Below are positions 37,564 through 48,034 of a stretch of DNA of 64,000 bases, one piece after another; within the stretch, counting starts at the first letter, position 1; each line of letters opens with the position of its first letter. The position numbers were made by a program, and so were the translations under genes. The notes beneath the pieces are model-generated. The model was not told the origin of the DNA and ran no database searches. It worked only from the letters and a program-made list of their open reading frames with translations. Source of the DNA: Arthrobacter silviterrae (GTDB lineage Bacteria > Actinomycetota > Actinomycetes > Actinomycetales > Micrococcaceae); the NCBI RefSeq assembly GCF_011045165.1, contig NZ_JAAKZI010000003.1, positions 104,156 through 168,155 of the forward strand. The letters are read 5' to 3'.

Positions 37564-40500
37564 TGCCGAAGAGAGAAGACCTGAAGTCAGTCCTGGTCAT
37601 TGGTTCCGGCCCGATTGTGATCGGCCAGGCCGCCGAGTTTGACTACTCCGGCACGCAGGCCCTGCGCGTTTTGAAGGAGGAGGGCCTGAGGGTCATCCTG
37701 GTCAACTCCAACCCGGCCACCATCATGACGGACCCCGAGTTCGCCGACGCCACCTACGTTGAACCCATCACCCCCGAGGTGGTGGAAAAAATCATTGCCA
37801 AGGAACGGCCCGACGCCGTGCTGCCCACCCTGGGCGGGCAGACGGCCCTCAACACCGCCATTGCCCTCGACAAGGCTGGCGTGCTTGCCAAGTACAACGT
37901 CGAGCTGATCGGCGCCAACATCGCCGCGATCGAACTGGGCGAGGACCGCGAAAAGTTCAAGGGCGTGGTGGAGCGCTGCGGCGCCGAATCGGCCCGCAGC
38001 CACATCATCCACACCCTGGAGGAAGCCCACGAGGCCGCCGAGGACCTGGGCTACCCCATGGTGGTCCGCCCCTCCTTCACCATGGGCGGGCTGGGCTCCG
38101 GCCTGGCCTACACGCCGTCGGACCTGGACCGCATTGTGGGCCAGGGGCTGCAGTACAGCCCCACCACCGAGGTGCTGCTCGAAGAGAGCATCCTCGGCTG
38201 GAAGGAATACGAGCTGGAGATGATGCGCGACAAGAACGACAACGTCGTGGTGGTCTGCTCCATCGAAAACTTTGACCCGGTGGGCGTCCACACGGGCGAC
38301 TCCATCACCGTGGCCCCGGCCATGACGCTGACGGACCGCGAATACCAAAACCTGCGCGACATTTCCATCGCTGTCATCCGCGAGGTGGGCGTGGACACCG
38401 GCGGCTGCAACATCCAGTTCGCCATCGAGCCGGACACGGGCCGCGTCGTCGTCATTGAGATGAACCCGCGCGTCTCCCGGTCATCCGCCCTGGCGTCCAA
38501 GGCCACCGGCTTTGCCATCGCCAAGATCGCCACCAAGCTGTCCCTGGGCTACACACTGGATGAAATCCCCAACGACATCACGCAGAAGACGCCGGCCTCC
38601 TTCGAACCCACGCTTGACTACGTGGTGGTCAAGGTCCCGCGCTTTGCCTTTGAAAAGTTCCCGGCCGCGGACCCCACCCTGACCACCACCATGAAGAGCG
38701 TGGGCGAGGCCATGGCCATTGGCCGCAACTTCACCGAGGCCCTGCAAAAGGCCCTGCGCTCCCTTGAGCAGAAGGGCTCCAGCCTGGACTTCAGCTCCGT
38801 GAACGCCCTGGACGTCCCGGACCTGATTGAAGCCGCCAAGCGCCCGACGACGGAACGTCTGTCCCAGGTCCAGCGCGCACTGCTGGGCGGGGGCACCATC
38901 GAGGAACTGTACGCCGCGACGGGGATCGACCCCTGGTTCCTGGACCAGCTGGTGTTGCTGAATGAGGTGGCCGTGACCATCCGCCAGTCCACCGCGCTGA
39001 CGCCGGACATGCTGAAGCTGGCCAAGCGCCACGGCTTCTCCGACGCCCAGATCGGCTCCCTGACCCACAACTCCGAGGCCGTGGTGCGCGGCGTGCGGCA
39101 GGCCCTGGACATCCGCCCCGTGTACAAGACTGTGGACACCTGTGCCGCCGAATTTGCCGCCTACACGCCCTACCACTACTCCTCCTACGATGAGGAGGAC
39201 GAGATTGCGCTGCACGAAAAGCCGTCCATCATCATCCTGGGTTCGGGCCCGAACAGGATTGGCCAGGGCATTGAGTTTGACTACTCCTGCGTGCACGCCT
39301 CCATGGCGCTGCGCAAGGCCGGCTACGAGACCGTGATGGTCAACTGCAACCCCGAAACCGTCTCCACCGACTACGACGTCTCCACGCGCCTGTACTTCGA
39401 GCCGCTGACGCTTGAGGACGTGCTGGAAATCATCGCCGCGGAGGAACGCACCGGCGGCGTCATGGGCGTGTTCGTCCAGCTGGGCGGCCAGACCCCGCTG
39501 AAGCTGGCACAGGAACTGGCCGACGCCGGCGTGCCGATCCTGGGCACGTCCCCGGAGGCGATCGACCTGGCCGAACACCGCGGCATGTTCTCCCGCGTGC
39601 TGGATGACGCCGGCCTCCTGGCGCCGAAGAATGGCACGGCCGTCTCCTTCAACGACGCCAAGAAGATCGCCGACGAAATCGGCTACCCCGTCCTGGTCCG
39701 GCCCTCCTATGTGCTGGGCGGGCGCGGCATGGAGATCGTCTACGACGAAAGCAATTTGTCCCGGTACATCAAGAACGCCACTGAAATCACGCAGGCCCAC
39801 CCTGTGCTGATCGACAGGTTCCTCGAGGACGCCATCGAAATCGACGTGGACGCGCTCTTTGACGGCAAGGACATGTACCTCGGCGGCATCATGGAACACA
39901 TTGAGGAGGCCGGCATCCACTCCGGCGACTCCGCCTGCGTCCTTCCCCCCATCACCCTGGGCAAGGACGTGCAGGAGCGGGTCCGCGAGGCGACCCGGGC
40001 CATTGCCGAAGGCGTGGGCGTGCGCGGCCTCATCAACATCCAGTTTGCCCTGGCCGCCGACGTGCTCTATGTGCTGGAGGCCAATCCGCGTGCCTCCCGC
40101 ACCGTGCCGTTTGTCTCCAAGGCAACCGGCGTGCAGCTGGCCAAGGCCGCCGCACTCATCGGCACCGGGGTGTCCATTGCACACCTGCGCAGCGTCCACC
40201 ACATCCTGCCGGAAGTGGGCGACGGCGGAAACCTCCCCGACAGCGCACCGGTTGCTGTGAAGGAGGCCGTCATGCCGTTCAGCCGTTTCCGCACCCCCGA
40301 GGGGCACGTTGTCGACTCCCTGCTGGGCCCGGAAATGCGCTCCACGGGCGAGGTCATGGGCATCGACAAGCACTTTGACACGGCCTTCGCTAAGAGCCAG
40401 GCCGCGGCCAACGGCGCCCTGCCCGTCTCGGGCAAGGTGTTTGTCTCCGTGGCGAACCGCGACAAGCGCTCCATCATCATGGCCGTAAAGCGCCTCGTGG

Positions 40501-40871
40501 ACCTGGGCTATGAAATTGTCTCCACGGGGGGCACCGCCGATGTGCTGCGCCGCAACGGCATCAACTCCACCACGGTGCGCAAGGTGGCCGAGGGCAGTTC
40601 GGCGGAAGGTGAGGGCACAGTGGTGGACCTCATCAACAACGGTGAGATCGACATGATCTTCAACACGCCTACGGGCGGCCAGGCCCGCGGCGACGGTTAC
40701 GAAATCCGTGCCGCCGCCGTCTCCAACGGCAAGCCCTGCATCACCACCGTGGCCGAATTCAACGTGGCCGTCCAGGCCATGGAGGCGCTGCGCCACTATG
40801 AGTGGGATGTGACCAGCCTGCAGGAGCATGCGCAGGTGCTCCAGGCCGGCCTGGCGGCGCAGAATGCCTAG
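37563..40871 (+). CDS. carB: Carbamoyl-phosphate synthase large chain
   Basis: 1102 residues. Two homologous synthetase halves are visible: the first starts at [20 protein letters not shown] (residue ~14), the second at [17 protein letters not shown] (residue ~560). Each half has an ATP-grasp domain ([14 protein letters not shown] and [20 protein letters not shown]). An oligomerisation domain separates them. The C-terminal MGS-like regulatory domain (about 960-1102, [17 protein letters not shown]) binds allosteric effectors such as UMP in other bacteria. Length is normal and the frame is uninterrupted. pyrF overlaps the last 8 nt. Confidence 0.97.
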   Translation: MPKREDLKSVLVIGSGPIVIGQAAEFDYSGTQALRVLKEEGLRVILVNSNPATIMTDPEFADATYVEPITPEVVEKIIAKERPDAVLPTLGGQTALNTAIALDKAGVLAKYNVELIGANIAAIELGEDREKFKGVVERCGAESARSHIIHTLEEAHEAAEDLGYPMVVRPSFTMGGLGSGLAYTPSDLDRIVGQGLQYSPTTEVLLEESILGWKEYELEMMRDKNDNVVVVCSIENFDPVGVHTGDSITVAPAMTLTDREYQNLRDISIAVIREVGVDTGGCNIQFAIEPDTGRVVVIEMNPRVSRSSALASKATGFAIAKIATKLSLGYTLDEIPNDITQKTPASFEPTLDYVVVKVPRFAFEKFPAADPTLTTTMKSVGEAMAIGRNFTEALQKALRSLEQKGSSLDFSSVNALDVPDLIEAAKRPTTERLSQVQRALLGGGTIEELYAATGIDPWFLDQLVLLNEVAVTIRQSTALTPDMLKLAKRHGFSDAQIGSLTHNSEAVVRGVRQALDIRPVYKTVDTCAAEFAAYTPYHYSSYDEEDEIALHEKPSIIILGSGPNRIGQGIEFDYSCVHASMALRKAGYETVMVNCNPETVSTDYDVSTRLYFEPLTLEDVLEIIAAEERTGGVMGVFVQLGGQTPLKLAQELADAGVPILGTSPEAIDLAEHRGMFSRVLDDAGLLAPKNGTAVSFNDAKKIADEIGYPVLVRPSYVLGGRGMEIVYDESNLSRYIKNATEITQAHPVLIDRFLEDAIEIDVDALFDGKDMYLGGIMEHIEEAGIHSGDSACVLPPITLGKDVQERVREATRAIAEGVGVRGLINIQFALAADVLYVLEANPRASRTVPFVSKATGVQLAKAAALIGTGVSIAHLRSVHHILPEVGDGGNLPDSAPVAVKEAVMPFSRFRTPEGHVVDSLLGPEMRSTGEVMGIDKHFDTAFAKSQAAANGALPVSGKVFVSVANRDKRSIIMAVKRLVDLGYEIVSTGGTADVLRRNGINSTTVRKVAEGSSAEGEGTVVDLINNGEIDMIFNTPTGGQARGDGYEIRAAAVSNGKPCITTVAEFNVAVQAMEALRHYEWDVTSLQEHAQVLQAGLAAQNA

Positions 40872-41760
40872 CCCGGACGGGCCCGGCGCGGCGGCGGGCC
40901 CGGCAGCCCCGGCCACACAGGGCGGGGCCGGGCGCGCCCCCTTCGGTGCGCGCCTGTGGGCTGCCATGCAGGCTAAGGGGCCTTTGTGCGTGGGCATCGA
41001 CCCGCACCCGGGCCTCCTGGCCGCCTGGGGCCTGCCCGACACTCCCGGCGGGCTGCGCAGCTTTTCCCTGGCGGCACTGGAGGCGGTGGCCCCGCTGGCC
41101 GCGGCCGTCAAGCCGCAGGTGGCCCTGTATGAGCGGCACGGCTCGGCCGGCATGGCCGCCCTGGAGGAACTCCTGGCCGCCGCCTCGCAGGCCGGCGTGC
41201 TGACCATCGCAGACGCGAAACGGGGGGACATCGGCTCCACCATGGCCGGCTACGCGGATGCCTGGCTTCGTGACGGCTCCACGCTTGCCGCGGACGCCGT
41301 GACCCTGAGCCCGTATCTGGGTTTCGAATCGCTGCGCCCGGCGCTTGACCTGGCCGCCGCCAACGGCAGGGGGGTGTTCGTCCTGGCCTTGACCTCCAAC
41401 CCCGAGGGGGCCTCCGTCCAGCATGTGGGCGGCAGCGAGTCCGTGGCCCGGCGCATCGCCGGGGCGGCCGCCGTCGAAAACCAGCGCTATGCCCGGGATG
41501 TGCTGGGCTCGGTGGGCCTGGTGGTCGGCGCCACCGTCGGTTCGGCGCTGGCGGACCTCGGCATTGACCTGTCGGCTGTGCGCGGGCCCATCCTGGCACC
41601 CGGACTCGGCGCCCAGGGTGCCACCGGGGCGGACCTGCGGGCCACCTTTGGGGCTTCCTATCCGGCCGTGCTGGCCACCTCCAGCCGCGGAATCCTGGCC
41701 GCCGGCCCGGATGTTGCCGCGCTCCGGGCAGCCACCCGGGAGGCCCTGCAAGGCCTGTAG
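40864..41760 (+). CDS. pyrF: Orotidine 5'-phosphate decarboxylase (type 2)
   Basis: 298 residues from [16 protein letters not shown]. It makes UMP from OMP. The catalytic Lys-Asp motif lies in [19 protein letters not shown] near residue 118, [12 protein letters not shown] near residue 44, [13 protein letters not shown] near residue 178, and [16 protein letters not shown] near residue 244. Length and motif type fit the long actinobacterial/mycobacterial PyrF group. The start overlaps the carB stop by 8 nt. Upstream in-frame ATGs inside carB are ignored. It ends the operon. Confidence 0.95.
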   Translation: MPSPDGPGAAAGPAAPATQGGAGRAPFGARLWAAMQAKGPLCVGIDPHPGLLAAWGLPDTPGGLRSFSLAALEAVAPLAAAVKPQVALYERHGSAGMAALEELLAAASQAGVLTIADAKRGDIGSTMAGYADAWLRDGSTLAADAVTLSPYLGFESLRPALDLAAANGRGVFVLALTSNPEGASVQHVGGSESVARRIAGAAAVENQRYARDVLGSVGLVVGATVGSALADLGIDLSAVRGPILAPGLGAQGATGADLRATFGASYPAVLATSSRGILAAGPDVAALRAATREALQGL

Positions 41761-41770
41761 TGCCGCCGGA

Positions 41771-41800
41771 TTGATTTTGCCTGCCCGGTGCGGATAGGTT
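41771..41800 (+). promoter_or_regulatory. Promoter upstream of mihF
   Basis: TTGATT (41771-41776) and TAGGTT (41795-41800) are separated by 18 nt and predict a start near 41807, giving a ~52-nt leader. This is the best-looking -35/-10 pair in the window and marks the start of the mihF-gmk-rpoZ-coaBC unit. Confidence 0.6.
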
Positions 41801-41858
41801 CAGTAGACACCCGCTTTTGCTGAAGCTGTCCGTACCGTGGCCATTTGAGGAGCCAGTT

Positions 41859-42179
41859 GTGAGTTTGCCATCGCTCTCAAGCCAGGAACGCTCAGCTGCC
41901 CTGAAAAAAGCTGCGGCCGCCCGGACCAGGCGTTCGGAAACAAAGCGGGAGCTGAAGAACGGCAAGGTGAGCGTGGCGGCCGTCATTGCCGCTGCAGCCC
42001 ATGAACCGGCACTGGGCAGGCTCAAGGTGAGCGATTTATTGGAAGCCCTACCGGGCATTGGAAAGGTACGTGCAACAGTGATTATGAGCGAGCTGGGGAT
42101 AGCCCCAACCCGCCGGGTGAGGGGGCTGGGCGTGCACCAGCGCCGCACCCTTGTGGAGTACCTGGGACAGGACTCTTGA
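41859..42179 (+). CDS. mihF: Actinobacterial integration host factor (mIHF)
   Basis: 106 residues from GTG 41859 ([15 protein letters not shown]), with TTGAGGAG upstream. A basic, essential nucleoid-associated protein in mycobacteria and Streptomyces (sIHF). A long N-terminal helix ([19 protein letters not shown]) is followed by the helix-two-turn-helix DNA-binding part with [20 protein letters not shown] near residue 68 and [18 protein letters not shown] at the end. Location directly before gmk-rpoZ is the conserved actinobacterial position. The stop overlaps the gmk TTG start. Confidence 0.95.
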   Translation: MSLPSLSSQERSAALKKAAAARTRRSETKRELKNGKVSVAAVIAAAAHEPALGRLKVSDLLEALPGIGKVRATVIMSELGIAPTRRVRGLGVHQRRTLVEYLGQDS

Positions 42180-42790
42180 ACGGGCCCGTCCTGCCGGTGG
42201 AAAATACCGTCCGCACCAAGGCCCGCAGCGGTGTGACTGTTCTGGCCGGTCCCACAGCCGTCGGCAAGGGCACGGTGTCCACCTTCATCCGTGACAATTA
42301 CCCGCAGGTGTGGCTGTCCGTGTCTGCGACCACGCGCCCGGCCCGGCCCGGCGAGGTGGAAGGCGTCCACTACTTTTTCAAGACCGCCGAGGAATTCGAC
42401 GCCCTGGTGGCGGCCGGCGAGCTGCTCGAGTGGGCCGTGGTCCACGGCGTCAACCGCTACGGCACGCTGCGCAGCACCGTCGAGGACGCCGTCGCGGCTG
42501 GCCGTTCGGTGCTCCTGGAGATCGACCTCCAGGGCGCCCGCCAGGTCAAACAGGCCATGCCGGAGGCCGACTTTGTGTTTCTTTCCCCGCCCAGCTGGCA
42601 TGAACTTGTCCGCCGGCTGGTGGGCCGCGGCACGGAAAGTGCCCAGGAACAGCACCGCCGCCTGGAAACAGCTAAACTGGAACTTGCTGCCCAGCCGGAG
42701 TTTGACTACACCATCATCAACGATGAGGTAGGCCGCGCCGCAGCCGAGCTTGTCACCCTGATGGGCCTCACCCCCAGCCACCGTGACTAA
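42176..42790 (+). CDS. gmk: Guanylate kinase
   Basis: 204 residues from TTG 42176, overlapping the mihF stop by four bases. It phosphorylates GMP/dGMP. Walker A is [12 protein letters not shown] near residue 23. The GMP-binding stretch [19 protein letters not shown] is near residue 45 and [20 protein letters not shown] near residue 112; the lid region is in [22 protein letters not shown] is accepted as start because the frame offers no better in-frame start before the P-loop and because of translational coupling to mihF. Confidence 0.95.
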   Translation: MNGPVLPVENTVRTKARSGVTVLAGPTAVGKGTVSTFIRDNYPQVWLSVSATTRPARPGEVEGVHYFFKTAEEFDALVAAGELLEWAVVHGVNRYGTLRSTVEDAVAAGRSVLLEIDLQGARQVKQAMPEADFVFLSPPSWHELVRRLVGRGTESAQEQHRRLETAKLELAAQPEFDYTIINDEVGRAAAELVTLMGLTPSHRD

Positions 42791-42823
42791 CAGGCGTCAC
42801 CCATACATATTTTGGAGAAGCAA

Positions 42824-43081
42824 TTGACTACACAACTCGAAGGCATCATCAACCCGCCCATCGACTCCCTGCTGGAGCGTTCGGACTCGAAGTACGGGCT
42901 GGTCATCTTTGGTGCCAAGCGCGCCCGGCAGATCAACGCGTACTACGCACAGCTCCACGAGGGCCTGTTTGAGTATGTCGGCCCGCTGGTGGACACGAAG
43001 CTCAACGAAAAGTCGCTTTCCATCGCCTACCGTGAAATCGACGAGGGCCTGCTGGTCTCCACGCCGATCGAAACCGCCTAA
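42824..43081 (+). CDS. rpoZ: RNA polymerase omega subunit
   Basis: 85 residues from TTG 42824 ([18 protein letters not shown]), with GGAG 6 nt upstream. Omega helps fold and hold the beta-prime subunit. The conserved [20 protein letters not shown] (about 25-45) and [17 protein letters not shown] (about 60-76) are typical of Micrococcaceae omega. A second in-frame TTG at 42812 would add four residues but overlaps the ribosome-binding site. Confidence 0.95.
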   Translation: MTTQLEGIINPPIDSLLERSDSKYGLVIFGAKRARQINAYYAQLHEGLFEYVGPLVDTKLNEKSLSIAYREIDEGLLVSTPIETA

Positions 43082-43099
43082 GCGCCCCGCGCCGAGCCG

Positions 43100-44374
43100 G
43101 TGACCGTGCTGAACATTGTCCTGGGCGTGGGCGGCGGAATCGCCGCCTACAAGTCGGCCCTGCTGCTGCGCCTTTTCACCGAGGCCGGGCACCGGGTCAC
43201 TGTCATCCCCACGGAGGCTTCCACGAAATTTGTGGGCGTGGCCACGTGGGAGGCACTCAGCGGGCAGCCGGTCACCAACGACGTATTCGATGCCGTTGAC
43301 CAGGTCAACCATGTGCGCATCGGACACGAAGCGGACCTCATCGTGGTCGCCCCCGCCACGGCCGACCTCCTGGCCCGGGCCGCCGGCGGGCAGGCCAACG
43401 ACCTCCTGACCACCACCTTGCTGATGGCCCGCGGGCCGGTGCTGTTTGCCCCCGCCATGCATACGGAAATGTGGCGGCACGCTGCCACGGCGGCCAATGT
43501 GGCCACCCTCCGCTCGCGCGGGGTGCACGTGCTGGAACCCGCCGTCGGACGGCTCACCGGCCCGGACACCGGCCCCGGCCGGCTGCCGGATCCCGAGGTG
43601 ATCCTGGCCGCAGCCATGGAGCTGGTGGGCAGCCCGGCTGCCCCCAACACGCACGACGCCGGGTCCCCGGCTGGTGCCCGGCCGCTGGTGGGCCGTCAGG
43701 TGGTGATCACGGCAGGCGGCACGCGTGAACCGCTGGACCCCGTCCGCTTCCTGGGCAACAAGTCCTCCGGCAAGCAGGGCGTGGCGCTGGCCGAATCCGC
43801 CCTCGCAGCCGGTGCCGAGGTCACCTTCATTCACGGCCACATGGACGTCCCGGCCCCGGCCGGCGTGAAGGCGCAGTCCATCGAGACGGCGCTGGAACTG
43901 CGCTCGGCCACCCTCGCCGCAGCCGCCACGGCTGACGTCGTCATCATGGCTGCCGCCGTGGCCGACTTCCGCCCGGCCACCATTTCCACCGGCAAGATCA
44001 AAAAGCGCGACGACGTGGCGGATCCCGTCATCAAGCTGGTCCGCAACCCGGACATCCTGGTGGAAATTGTGGCGCACCGTGCCGCCCAAAACCGCGCCCA
44101 GCTCATTGTGGGCTTCGCCGCTGAAACCGGCGACTCTGAATCCGACGCCCTCAGCTATGCGCAGGCAAAACTGCAGCGCAAGGGCTGTGACCTCCTGGTG
44201 GTCAACGAGGTCGGTCCGGGGGAGTCGGGCACCGAAAAGGTCTTCGGCCAGGACGGCAACCGGGTGGAAATCCTGGCCCTCGACGGTGCCGGCACCGTGC
44301 AGGCCGCCGGCAGCAAGCGCGAGGTGGCGGACGCCGTCGTGCGTGTCATAGCGGGGCGGCTCGGCAGCCCCTAG
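43100..44374 (+). CDS. coaBC: Bifunctional phosphopantothenoylcysteine decarboxylase / phosphopantothenate--cysteine ligase
   Basis: 424 residues from GTG 43100. CoA biosynthesis steps 2 and 3. The N-terminal flavoprotein CoaC part (1-185) has GVGGGIAAYKSALLLRLF, the catalytic His in VNHVRIGHEADLIVVAPATA and the substrate motif PAMHTEMW (His in place of Asn of PAMN, common in actinobacteria). The C-terminal CoaB part (195-424) has ITAGGTREPLDPVRFLGNKS, AAAVADFRP and the Lys-rich GKIKKRDD. A mid-protein linker (residues ~175-195) is low complexity. Confidence 0.96.
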   Translation: MTVLNIVLGVGGGIAAYKSALLLRLFTEAGHRVTVIPTEASTKFVGVATWEALSGQPVTNDVFDAVDQVNHVRIGHEADLIVVAPATADLLARAAGGQANDLLTTTLLMARGPVLFAPAMHTEMWRHAATAANVATLRSRGVHVLEPAVGRLTGPDTGPGRLPDPEVILAAAMELVGSPAAPNTHDAGSPAGARPLVGRQVVITAGGTREPLDPVRFLGNKSSGKQGVALAESALAAGAEVTFIHGHMDVPAPAGVKAQSIETALELRSATLAAAATADVVIMAAAVADFRPATISTGKIKKRDDVADPVIKLVRNPDILVEIVAHRAAQNRAQLIVGFAAETGDSESDALSYAQAKLQRKGCDLLVVNEVGPGESGTEKVFGQDGNRVEILALDGAGTVQAAGSKREVADAVVRVIAGRLGSP

Positions 44375-44440
44375 CCCGCCGTGTGTGAACGCGTGTTTCA
44401 AGCCAAGCCCCCTGCCAACGGGGCACGAACCAGAACCAAG

Positions 44441-44446
44441 TAGAGT
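44441..44446 (+). promoter_or_regulatory. -10 box TAGAGT, predicted leaderless start for metK
   Basis: TAGAGT lies exactly 6 nt before GTG 44453. With no room for a ribosome-binding site or riboswitch, a leaderless metK mRNA is the simplest reading. Confidence 0.55.
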
Positions 44447-44452
44447 GAATCA

Positions 44453-45655
44453 GTGACAACAGCGAACCCCTTGCGCCTTTTTACCTCCGAGTCAGTGACT
44501 GCGGGGCATCCGGACAAGATCTGCGACCAAATCAGCGACGCCATCCTGGACGCGCTGCTCGCCGAGGACCCCGATTCCCGCGTGGCTGTGGAAACCATGG
44601 CCACCACGGGCCTGGTGCACGTGGCCGGCGAGGTCACCACCAACGCGTATGTGGAAATTCCGCAGATTGTCCGCAACACCATCCTGGACATCGGTTACGA
44701 CTCTTCCGCGAACGGTTTCGACGGCGCCCGCTGCGGCGTCTCAGTCTCCATCGGCCAGCAGTCACAGGACATCTTTGACGGCGTGTTCAATTCCCTGGAG
44801 GTGCGTGAAGGCACCGCGGTGGATGAGGACGACGCCCAGGGCGCCGGCGACCAGGGCCTGATGTTTGGCTATGCCAGCAATGAGACTGCGTCCTACATGC
44901 CCACCCCCATTTTCCTGGCACACCGCCTCTCCGAGCGCTTGACGGATGTCCGCAAGTCCGGGCAGCTGGCCTACCTGCGCCCCGACGGCAAGACCCAGGT
45001 GACCATCGGGTACGACGGCGACGTCCCCGTCTCCGTGGACACCGTGGTCATTTCCAGCCAGCACGCCGAAGGCACCTCTCTGGACAGGCTCCGTGCGGAC
45101 CTGCAGGAATTTGTCATTGCGCCCGTCATGGACGCCTCCGGACTGGACCTTTCCGCCATGAAGGCCCACCTGAACCCCGCAGGCGCCTTTGTGGTGGGTG
45201 GTCCCGTGGGCGATGCCGGGCTGACCGGGCGGAAGATCATTGTTGACACCTACGGCGGCATGGCACGCCATGGCGGCGGCGCGTTCTCCGGCAAGGACCC
45301 GTCAAAGGTGGACCGCTCGGCCGCCTACGCCGTGCGCTGGGTTGCCAAGAATGTGGTGGCGGCCGGGCTGGCGTCCCGCGCCGAGGTCCAGGTGGGCTAT
45401 GCCATCGGCGTTGCGCGGCCCGTGGGGATTTATGTGGAGACGTTTGGCACCGAGACCGTGGACCCGCGTCGGATTGAGCAGGCCATCGAGTCCGTCTTTG
45501 ACCTCCGCCCGCGCCCCATCATCCGGGACCTGGACCTCAAGCGCCCCATTTACGCCAAGACGGCCGCGCACGGCCACTTTGGCCGTGACGACCCCGACTT
45601 CACGTGGGAAAACCTTGACCGTGTGGATGCCCTGAAGGCCTTTTTCAACGCCTAG
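44453..45655 (+). CDS. metK: S-adenosylmethionine synthase
   Basis: 400 residues from GTG 44453. It makes SAM from methionine and ATP. The three-domain fold is marked by [20 protein letters not shown] at the N-terminus, the potassium/active-site loop [12 protein letters not shown] near residue 130, [16 protein letters not shown] near residue 255 and [19 protein letters not shown] near residue 275. The upstream region is only 78 nt and shows no SAM riboswitch fold. GCCCCGCCCGGGGC immediately after the stop is a compact possible terminator without a U-run. Confidence 0.97.
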   Translation: MTTANPLRLFTSESVTAGHPDKICDQISDAILDALLAEDPDSRVAVETMATTGLVHVAGEVTTNAYVEIPQIVRNTILDIGYDSSANGFDGARCGVSVSIGQQSQDIFDGVFNSLEVREGTAVDEDDAQGAGDQGLMFGYASNETASYMPTPIFLAHRLSERLTDVRKSGQLAYLRPDGKTQVTIGYDGDVPVSVDTVVISSQHAEGTSLDRLRADLQEFVIAPVMDASGLDLSAMKAHLNPAGAFVVGGPVGDAGLTGRKIIVDTYGGMARHGGGAFSGKDPSKVDRSAAYAVRWVAKNVVAAGLASRAEVQVGYAIGVARPVGIYVETFGTETVDPRRIEQAIESVFDLRPRPIIRDLDLKRPIYAKTAAHGHFGRDDPDFTWENLDRVDALKAFFNA

Positions 45656-45684
45656 GCCCCGCCCGGGGCGCATTTGGGCCCGGG

Positions 45685-45738
45685 TTGTCCACAGCCAAGC
45701 ACAGCGGCCGGCAATTTGTCGGCAGGCTGTGCTTAGCT
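45685..45738 (+). other. DnaA-box-like 9-mer and adjoining hairpin upstream of priA
   Basis: TTGTCCACA (45685-45693) matches the actinobacterial DnaA-box consensus. It adjoins an inverted repeat, AAGCACAGC (45697-45705) with GCTGTGCTT (45726-45734), with inner pairs GCCG/CGGC. The 156-nt metK-priA gap holds nothing else clear. A single 9-mer of this kind is expected about once in this much random sequence over both strands, so the DnaA link is weak. Confidence 0.35.
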
Positions 45739-45811
45739 GGTTTCAGGGGCAATACCGCCCCGGCTTGCGGCCACCGTGGCTGCCCGCCGTTGCTACAGGA
45801 GGGAGGACGCC

Positions 45812-47989
45812 ATGGCAGCGCACCAGGAACCGGGCGTCCAGCTGACCCTCCTGAGCGGCTTTGTGGGCCGCGAGCGGGTGGCTGACCCGCACAGCGGCGT
45901 GGAATTGGCACCGGCGCTGCCCGTGGCCCAGGTGGTGATTGACTCAGCACTGCCGCACCTTGACAGGGTCTTTGACTATTCCGTCCCCAAAGAGCTGGAC
46001 GCAGACGCGCAGCCGGGTGTGCGCGTGCGGGTCAAGTTCTCCGGACAGGACCTCAACGGCTTTCTGGTTGGCCGTGCTGAGCATTCGGAATCCGAGCGCC
46101 TGGTGCCGCTGTCCCGGGTTTATTCGGCAGTTCCCGTGCTGGCCCCGCAGGTGCTGGAACTGGCCCGCCGGGTGGCCGCCCGCTATAGCGGCACGGTGGC
46201 TGATGTGCTGCGCGTTGCAGTGCCGCCCCGCGTGGCCAGCCTGGACAAGGGGTATCTGAAACAATTGCAGGAGCGCGCGGACGCTGCCGCACTTGCAGGC
46301 GCCCCGGCCGCGCCCGGCAAGGGCCTGGACGCCGGTGTGCCGGGGGGACGTGCCGTGCCGGCGCCCCCGCCGGCGGCGCACCCGGGCCATTCCCTGTTCC
46401 GCGGCTATGCACATGCCGAGGACTTTCTCACCCGCCTGGCCATGGGGGCGTCGCCCAAGGCGGTGCTGCAGTCGCTGTCCGGGTACGGCCCTGCCTCCTG
46501 GCACCACCAGCTTGCCCAGGCCGCGGCCTACTGCCAGCTGTCCGGCCGCGGCGCCATTGTGGTGGTGCCCGACCTCCGCGACCTGGAACTGCTGGAGAAG
46601 GCCTGTGCTTCTGTGCTGCCGGCCGGCAGTTTCGTGAAGCTCACGGCCGACGACGCCCCGAGCCTGCGCTACGACAACTTTCTTCGCGTGCTCAGCGGCG
46701 ATGTAAAGATAGTCATCGGGACCCGTTCCGCCGCCTATGCCCCCGTCACCGACCTGGGCCTGGTGTGCTGCTGGGACGACGGCGACGAGCTTCACCTTGA
46801 ACGCCGGACGCCGTACCAGCACAGCCGCGACGTCCTGCTGCTGCGCTCGGAGGTGGAGGACACGGCCGTGCTCATGGCCTGCCACAGCCGCAGCATGGAG
46901 TCCCAGCGGCTGGTGGCCACCGGGTGGGCCCAGTCCCTGGTCGCTGAACGTCCCGTGGCACGGACGGAGACTGCCCGCGTGGTCAGCACCGCTGACAGCT
47001 GGGAACAGGAGCGCGATCCGCTGGCATCGCTGGCGCGGCTGCCCCACCGCGCCTGGGAAAGCGCCCGGGCCGCCCTCAAGTCCGGGCCGGTGCTGGTCCA
47101 GGTGGCCCGCACGGGCTACGCACCCGCACTTGCCTGCCAACGTTGCCGGGAGGCGGCCAGGTGCACGGAGTGCACGGGGCCGCTCATGCAGTCCCGGGCA
47201 CCTGGTTCCAGCCAGGTGCTGGTCACATGCCGCTGGTGCGGCCGGGCGGAAACGTCCTTCAGCTGCCCCACCTGCGGGAACCACACCTTGCGCGCCTCTG
47301 CCGTGGGTGCGCTGCGGACTGCGGAGGAACTGGGGCGTGCCTTTCCGTCGGTTCCCGTCATTTCCTCGGCCGGTGACCACGTCAAGGCCGTTGTCCCTGA
47401 CCGGCCGGCCATTGTGGTTGCCACCGTCGGCGCGGAACCGGTGGCCCCGAGGGGCTACGCGGCAGCCCTGCTTCTGGACGGTGACGCGATGCTCCGGCGC
47501 GAATCCCTGCGCTCGGGGGAAGACACCCTGCGGCGCTGGATGAATGCCGCGGCGCTGGTGCGACCGGCCAGGGAGGGCGGCACAGTGGTTGTCACGGCGG
47601 ACGACTCCATCGAGGTGCAGGCACTGGTCCGGTGGGATCCGGCCGGCTACGCGGAGCGCGAGTTCGGGCTGCGCCATGAGCTGGGGCTGCCCCCGGCCGT
47701 GCGGGTGGCGGCACTGACCGGGGCGGAAGCCGATGTTGTTGCCTTCGCGGCTGCCCTGGACCTGCCGGAATCCGCACGGACAGTGGGGCCGGCACCGGTG
47801 CCGGGCTCCTACGGTGCCCGCCCGGGCGTTGACGGGGACAGCGCCCCCGACTACCGGACTCTGGTCTTCTTCCCCTACGCCATGGCCGCCACCGTCACGG
47901 GTGCCATGCGTGCCCTGAAGGCCGCCAACGCCGCCCGCAAGGTGGGATCCGCCGTGCAGGTCCGCTGCGACGGCGTTGACGTCATCTAA
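45812..47989 (+). CDS. priA: Primosomal protein N' (PriA), actinobacterial type lacking helicase motifs
   Basis: 725 residues from MAAHQEPGVQLTLLSGF, with AGGAGGGAGG upstream. The N-terminal 3'-DNA-end binding domain (about 30-140: VVIDSALPHLDRVFDYSVP, GVRVRVKFSGQDLNGFLVG) and the zinc domain are clear. The latter has eight Cys in four CxxC pairs at about residues 441-488 (CQRC, CTEC, CRWC, CPTC). The P-loop position reads SGYGPASW and the DEEH position reads DDGDELH, so ATP binding and hydrolysis are probably lost, as known for this branch. It likely keeps a structural or DNA-binding role in replication restart. Confidence 0.93.
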   Translation: MAAHQEPGVQLTLLSGFVGRERVADPHSGVELAPALPVAQVVIDSALPHLDRVFDYSVPKELDADAQPGVRVRVKFSGQDLNGFLVGRAEHSESERLVPLSRVYSAVPVLAPQVLELARRVAARYSGTVADVLRVAVPPRVASLDKGYLKQLQERADAAALAGAPAAPGKGLDAGVPGGRAVPAPPPAAHPGHSLFRGYAHAEDFLTRLAMGASPKAVLQSLSGYGPASWHHQLAQAAAYCQLSGRGAIVVVPDLRDLELLEKACASVLPAGSFVKLTADDAPSLRYDNFLRVLSGDVKIVIGTRSAAYAPVTDLGLVCCWDDGDELHLERRTPYQHSRDVLLLRSEVEDTAVLMACHSRSMESQRLVATGWAQSLVAERPVARTETARVVSTADSWEQERDPLASLARLPHRAWESARAALKSGPVLVQVARTGYAPALACQRCREAARCTECTGPLMQSRAPGSSQVLVTCRWCGRAETSFSCPTCGNHTLRASAVGALRTAEELGRAFPSVPVISSAGDHVKAVVPDRPAIVVATVGAEPVAPRGYAAALLLDGDAMLRRESLRSGEDTLRRWMNAAALVRPAREGGTVVVTADDSIEVQALVRWDPAGYAEREFGLRHELGLPPAVRVAALTGAEADVVAFAAALDLPESARTVGPAPVPGSYGARPGVDGDSAPDYRTLVFFPYAMAATVTGAMRALKAANAARKVGSAVQVRCDGVDVI

Positions 47990-48034
47990 AGTTCCCTGCC
48001 CCGTTCTCAGTGCCGGCTTCTCAGTGCCCGGTTC

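Noticed and set aside
38481..41243. 920-residue open frame on the minus strand across carB/pyrF
   Set aside because: Antisense shadow of two well-identified genes; no domain-like sequence.
44375..44452. SAM riboswitch upstream of metK
   Set aside because: Only 78 nt between coaBC and metK, no multi-helix fold, and a -10 box at the leaderless position.
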